DNA of 64,000 bases, taken from the NCBI GenBank assembly GCA_002917775.1, contig KZ627151.1, positions 756,607 through 820,606 on the forward strand. The letters are read 5' to 3'. This DNA is from Glaciozyma antarctica PI12. Lineage: Eukaryota > Basidiomycota > Microbotryomycetes > Kriegeriales > Camptobasidiaceae. How positions within the stretch are numbered: the first letter of the stretch is position 1; the number at the start of each line of letters is the position of its first letter. The translations under genes were made by a program, and so were the position numbers. Below are positions 60,235 through 64,000 of the stretch, piece by piece. The notes below the pieces were generated by a model. That model was given only the letters and a program-made list of their open reading frames with translations, did not search any database and was not told the origin of the DNA.

Positions 60235-62532
60235 CATGCAATCCGTCCTCAAGTCTACTCTCAGACAAGTACTCCCTCGCTCAGCCTTCAAAGCAACAGC
60301 AGCCCGCTCCTTCTCTTCATCCAAAATGGTCCCCTCGATCCCTATCCCTAACGACTTCGTGAGCCCTCCTTTTGACTCGTCTTACCGCCCAAGTCCTACA
60401 AGCTGACCTCGCGCACGCGGCTGCAGAATGCTGAGCTCTACACTTCCCTCGCCGTCGCCGACCCCGAGATCCAGGCTCTCGTTGACCGCGAGGTGAGCAC
60501 GTCTTCCCCAAACCCCCTCTCCCAGCTGCGCCTTCTCCTCCGTGCGCCGACTCGAACAAGCGGCAGGGAGGAAGCGGTGGCGACGTGGAGAGGGGAACAT
60601 TGCTGGATCGGTTGCTGACACGCCGCTCGCAGACCTACCGCCAGTTCCGTGGCCTCGAGCTGATCGCCTCCGAAAACTTGACCTCCCTCGCCGTGATGGA
60701 GGCCAACGGCTCCATGTTCACCAACAAGTGAGTACGAGCACCGCTCAGGGCTATGGAGAACTTTGGGAGGGGGATCAGACGGGATCAAATCGACCGAGAT
60801 CGAACAGGAGCCGATGGCTGACTTCCTGCTTGCAGGTACTCTGAGGGACTCCCCGGCGCACGATACTACGGTGGAAACGAGGTCGTTGATGAGCTCGAGA
60901 TCCTCTGCCAGCAGCGCGCTCTCGCCGCCTTCCACCTCGACTCCAAGTCCTGGGGTGTCAACGTCCAGCCTTAGTGAGCTCCTCTTGCCTCTCGGCGTTC
61001 CGCGATCTTTGCTAATCCTACCCCACAACCACAAAGCTCTGGATCGACCGCCAACTTTGCCACCTTCACCGCTCTCATCCAGCCTCAGGACCGCATCATG
61101 GGTCTCGGGCTCGCCGACGGAGGTCACCTGTACGTTTCTCGAGCTGCTCTCGTTTATAACGCGCGTGCTAACGAGGAGCCGACATGCAGTACTCACGGTG
61201 CCTACACTCCCAAGCGCAAGATCTCCGCCTCCTCCATCTACTTTCAGTCCCTCCCCTACCAAGTCGACCCCGCCACTGGCCTCATCGACTACGATGCGCT
61301 CGAGAAGAACGCTCTCCTCTTCAAGCCCCGAATCCTCATCTGCGGTGCCTCCGCCTACCCCAGGGACTTTGACTACGCTCGTCTTCGCAAGATTGCCGAC
61401 CTCAACGGCTCTTACCTCATGTGAGTTTCGTGTGGTGCGAATAGCGGGGAAGAGGAAGCTGACGACGAACGCGTTTCCGCAGGATGGACATGGCCCACAT
61501 CTCGGGTCTCGTCGCTGCCCAGGTGCAGAACAACCCCTTCGAGTACTGCGATGTTGTCACCACCACCACGTGCGTTTCCGAGTTCGCTTTGCGCCTGGCC
61601 AACGGAGACTGATTTCACTTTCTTCGCACAACAGCCACAAGACTCTCCGTGGTCCTCGCGCCGGTCTCATCTTCTACCGCACCGACAAGGAGAGCGATGT
61701 CGAGAAGCGCATCAACGACGCCGTCTTCCCCGCTTGCCAGGGTGGACCCCACAACAACGTGCGTTTGTTCTAGCCTTGCCTGGAAGCCTACAACTGACGC
61801 TCCTTCCTCTTGCAGACCATCGCTGGTATTGCCGTCGCCCTCAAGCAGGTCAACACCCAGGCCTTCAAGGACTACGCCACCCAGATCATCAAGAACTCTC
61901 GCGTACGTCCCTGCTGCCTCCTTCTTTCGACTTATCGCTAATTCGTCGACACACAGACGATCGCCAAGTCCCTCCTCACGCACGACTACAAGCTCCAGAC
62001 CTCGGGCACGGACAACCACATCGTCCTCTGGGATCTCCGCCCTCTCGGCCTCACCGGCTCCAAGATTGAGAAGATCTGCGACCTCTCCTACATCACTCTC
62101 AACAAGAACGCCGTCCAGGGTGACAAGAGCGCTACCGTCCCTGGTGGAGTTCGTGTCGGCACCAACTCCCTCACGAGTCGTAGCATGAAGGAGCCCGAGA
62201 TGGAGAAGGTCGCCGACTTCCTTCACCGTGCCGTTCAGATCGCTGTGCGTTCCTTTTTCCCTCCCTACTCGCTCAGCACGTACTGATACCGTATGCGCAG
62301 CTCCTCGCGCAGGATGAGGCAGGATCGAAGAAGCTCGTCGATTTCGTCAAGGCGGTTACGGAGGGCCAGGGACCCGCTCGCAAGGCGCTCGATCAGCTCG
62401 CTCAGGACGTTCAGGACTTTGCGATGAAGTTCCCCCTCCCCGGTGTGCCTGTACGTTCCTTCCTCTCTTTCTGCTATGGGTGGGGCTGATGAGGATGCGC
62501 AGGACTCGTCGACGATCAAGCACGTCGAGTAG
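60235..62532 (+). CDS. SHM1: serine hydroxymethyltransferase with two in-frame starts
   Basis: PLP enzyme moving a one-carbon unit from serine to tetrahydrofolate. ATG 60235 opens [20 protein letters not shown] and ARSFSSSK, a mitochondrial presequence; an in-frame ATG at 60326 in a good context (ccaaaATGg) begins [11 protein letters not shown], the cytosolic form's usual start. Motifs: [55 protein letters not shown] and the PLP-lysine signature [17 protein letters not shown]-terminus [18 protein letters not shown], stop 62530-62532. About eleven short exons. Yeast has two genes (SHM1, SHM2) for the two compartments; the symbol here is by function. Confidence 0.94.
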
Positions 62533-62788
62533 ATTTCTCGCAGCGGAGCGATGGATGTCGGGGCTGGTTTTTTCATTCAACTGGACAGGGATATGTTCCA
62601 TTAATTGGAAGGTGAACTGCAAGCCCTCGACGAGGTTTTTTTTTAATGTTCGTCACGTCGTCGTCGCCGAAGGGTGGCTCTACTTCTTCTCGCTCTGCTC
62701 TGCGGCAAGAATCTGCGCGTTACGATCGGTATAAAACTGTGTGTGCTGGGGAAGTATGACTGGGGATATCTGCTCTACTCTGCTCTGA

Positions 62789-63570
62789 TCAAACCAACGC
62801 CACACCCACCAACATCCCTCCCCCCACCACAACCCAGCTCCACCCCCTCCTCCCCGCACCAGACTTTTCAACAACCGTACTCCCAACCGTCCCACCAGCC
62901 GTGGTAGCCGGCCCCGCGGTCGTCGAGAACGTCACCAATGGTCCCGAGGCGGAGGTCCAGGTGGGTCGGGTGGAGGTGGCGAGGTCTTGTGAGATGGAGG
63001 GGAGGTCGGTGCCGGAGTCGTTATTCCTGTTTTCGTACCTCAGCGCATGAAGATGGGGGGATGGTGAATGGAGGGAGGGAGGGGGAGGGACGCACCAGAT
63101 TGAGGTGATGACTTGCGAGGCTTCGAGAGCGACGGAGGAGAGGGTAGCGCTGGGGAATGCGGAGGTGGGGTTCGCGGCGCTGGCGGCGGAGGCTAGGGCG
63201 CAGAATTTGTCGGCTGTGCGCGAGTTAGTATTGAGAGGGAGGAGGGAGGAGGGGAGGACGGACCGGCGGTTTGCATGGGGAGCCATTCGCGGCAGTAAGT
63301 TCCTTGAGCCCAGCAGCTCGCTAGGACTGAGTAGTAGTTGCAGTAGAATGTCGCTTGAGTCGAGGCGGTATCGGTGGGTTGCGCGACGGGTGGGATGGAG
63401 CTGTACGCGCGGGTTAGTGGGGGAGGAGAGCAGGAGGGAAAGACGAACGCGTAGGACCCGAGGCAGGCCATGAGCGCTGAGTCCGGAATCATGTCGCAGC
63501 CTGTGTCGGCGAGGACGGTGGAGAGGAAAGGAGATGAAGAGGAGAGGAATGGAGGAGGTCGTGAGCTTCA
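62789..63570 (-). CDS. secreted, probably GPI-anchored small Cys protein
   Basis: ATG 63568-63570 (MKLTTSSIPLLFISF) starts a signal peptide. The mature part contains TGCDMIPDSALMACLGSYA, YCNYYSVLASCWAQGTYCRE and DKFCALASAASAANPTSA, with seven Cys in short exons. A Ser/Thr-rich stretch with FSTTAGPATTAG follows, and the C-terminus WSWVVVGGGMLVGVALV is a hydrophobic GPI-type tail. Stop 62789-62791. Introns near 63190, 63410 and 63050 are canonical. Within exon 1 the frame must shift by one base between LLFISF and STVLADTGC; no intron explains this, so either the base count or my start is wrong. Function unknown; surface location is inference. Confidence 0.55.
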
Positions 63571-64000
63571 TCTTACGAAGTTCGAGTCGGTGTTCTGAAG
63601 TTGAGAGATTCGGTGCGAGTTGAAAGTGGAAGGGAGGAAGGAGAGAGACAAGAGTACGACTGAACACCAGGACAAGGAACAACTTGGACAGCGTCATGGA
63701 CAAGGCGGGGAGAGAAGAAGGTCGCGCTCAGAACGCGTCGTCATTATTTACCTACTGTTCTTTTTGTTTATCAACTCTCTTTTCAATCCTCGCTGTACCG
63801 ACGGACAAGGCCGTAGAACGGAGGCCGAGGGAGAGGCAGCCAGGAATTAAAGACCTCGATTCCTGCAGCGCCGTTGCGATCCACCGCCCCGAACGCCGTC
63901 CGAAGCAATTCGACCGGGAGCAGAGACCGCGACTGGTTCAGGGCGTGAAGATGGAGCTGGTAAGGCTTAGAGAAGGCAGAATGGTGTCGTAGCACGTTGT
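63571..64000. other. upstream region of the surface protein gene
   Basis: 430 bases to the window edge. An AT-rich patch at about 63738-63785 (cattatttacc, tttttgtttatc) could be core promoter. A frame at 63783-63995 on the minus strand starts with GTG and has no motif. The window may cut another gene here, but I cannot tell. Confidence 0.4.

Noticed and set aside
63783-63995. Small minus-strand frame at the window edge
   Set aside because: Starts with GTG, no recognisable motif, and overlaps a likely promoter. Cannot be judged without the neighbouring sequence.

Overview
The window is nuclear DNA of a basidiomycete yeast. High GC, dense genes, many short introns (mostly 40-70 bases, donors GTGCGT or GTACGT, a GCTGAC or GCTAAC branch site just before CAG) and the gene content point to Pucciniomycotina, probably a red yeast of the Rhodotorula/Sporobolomyces type; the genus is inference. 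I recognise about 33 protein genes, two of them broken. I see no tRNA, rRNA, CRISPR array or intact transposon.

Left part (1-21.6 kb): 3' part of tRNA-splicing endonuclease subunit Sen54, gamma-tubulin complex protein GCP2, an F-box protein, two tandem members of an unnamed membrane-anchored paralog family, a site-2 protease, a PEBP-family protein, a large RING-H2 protein, the Rpl10 chaperone Sqt1/AAMP, a third, broken member of the unnamed family, and a Pmp3-type proteolipid. Middle part (22-41 kb): snurportin, LSm6, a Ypd1-like protein without the phospho-histidine, a Zn2Cys6 transcription factor, an amidase pseudogene, translation release factor eRF3 with a prion-like N-domain, glucose-6-phosphate isomerase, a Red1/SYCP2-like protein and an unrecognised gene with an in-frame stop. 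Right part (41-64 kb): a bZIP factor, an NTF2-like protein, an F-box protein, tubulin cofactor A, a secreted Cys-rich protein, dihydroxy-acid dehydratase Ilv3 behind a duplicated 123-bp promoter module, thioredoxin reductase, Scs7 fatty acid 2-hydroxylase, an Fta4-like kinetochore protein, a CAAX-tailed ubiquitin-like protein, a mitochondrial DEAD-box helicase, serine hydroxymethyltransferase and a GPI-type surface protein.

The genes are mostly unrelated housekeeping functions and do not form a pathway cluster. The recurrent, less expected features are: (1) four genes whose ATG exists only after splicing, with an intron between A and TG; (2) two enzymes with an optional mitochondrial presequence followed by a second in-frame ATG; (3) the three-member orphan family with conserved intron phases and one degenerate copy; (4) several otherwise conserved genes with single in-frame stops or one-base slips that are either real decay or assembly errors.
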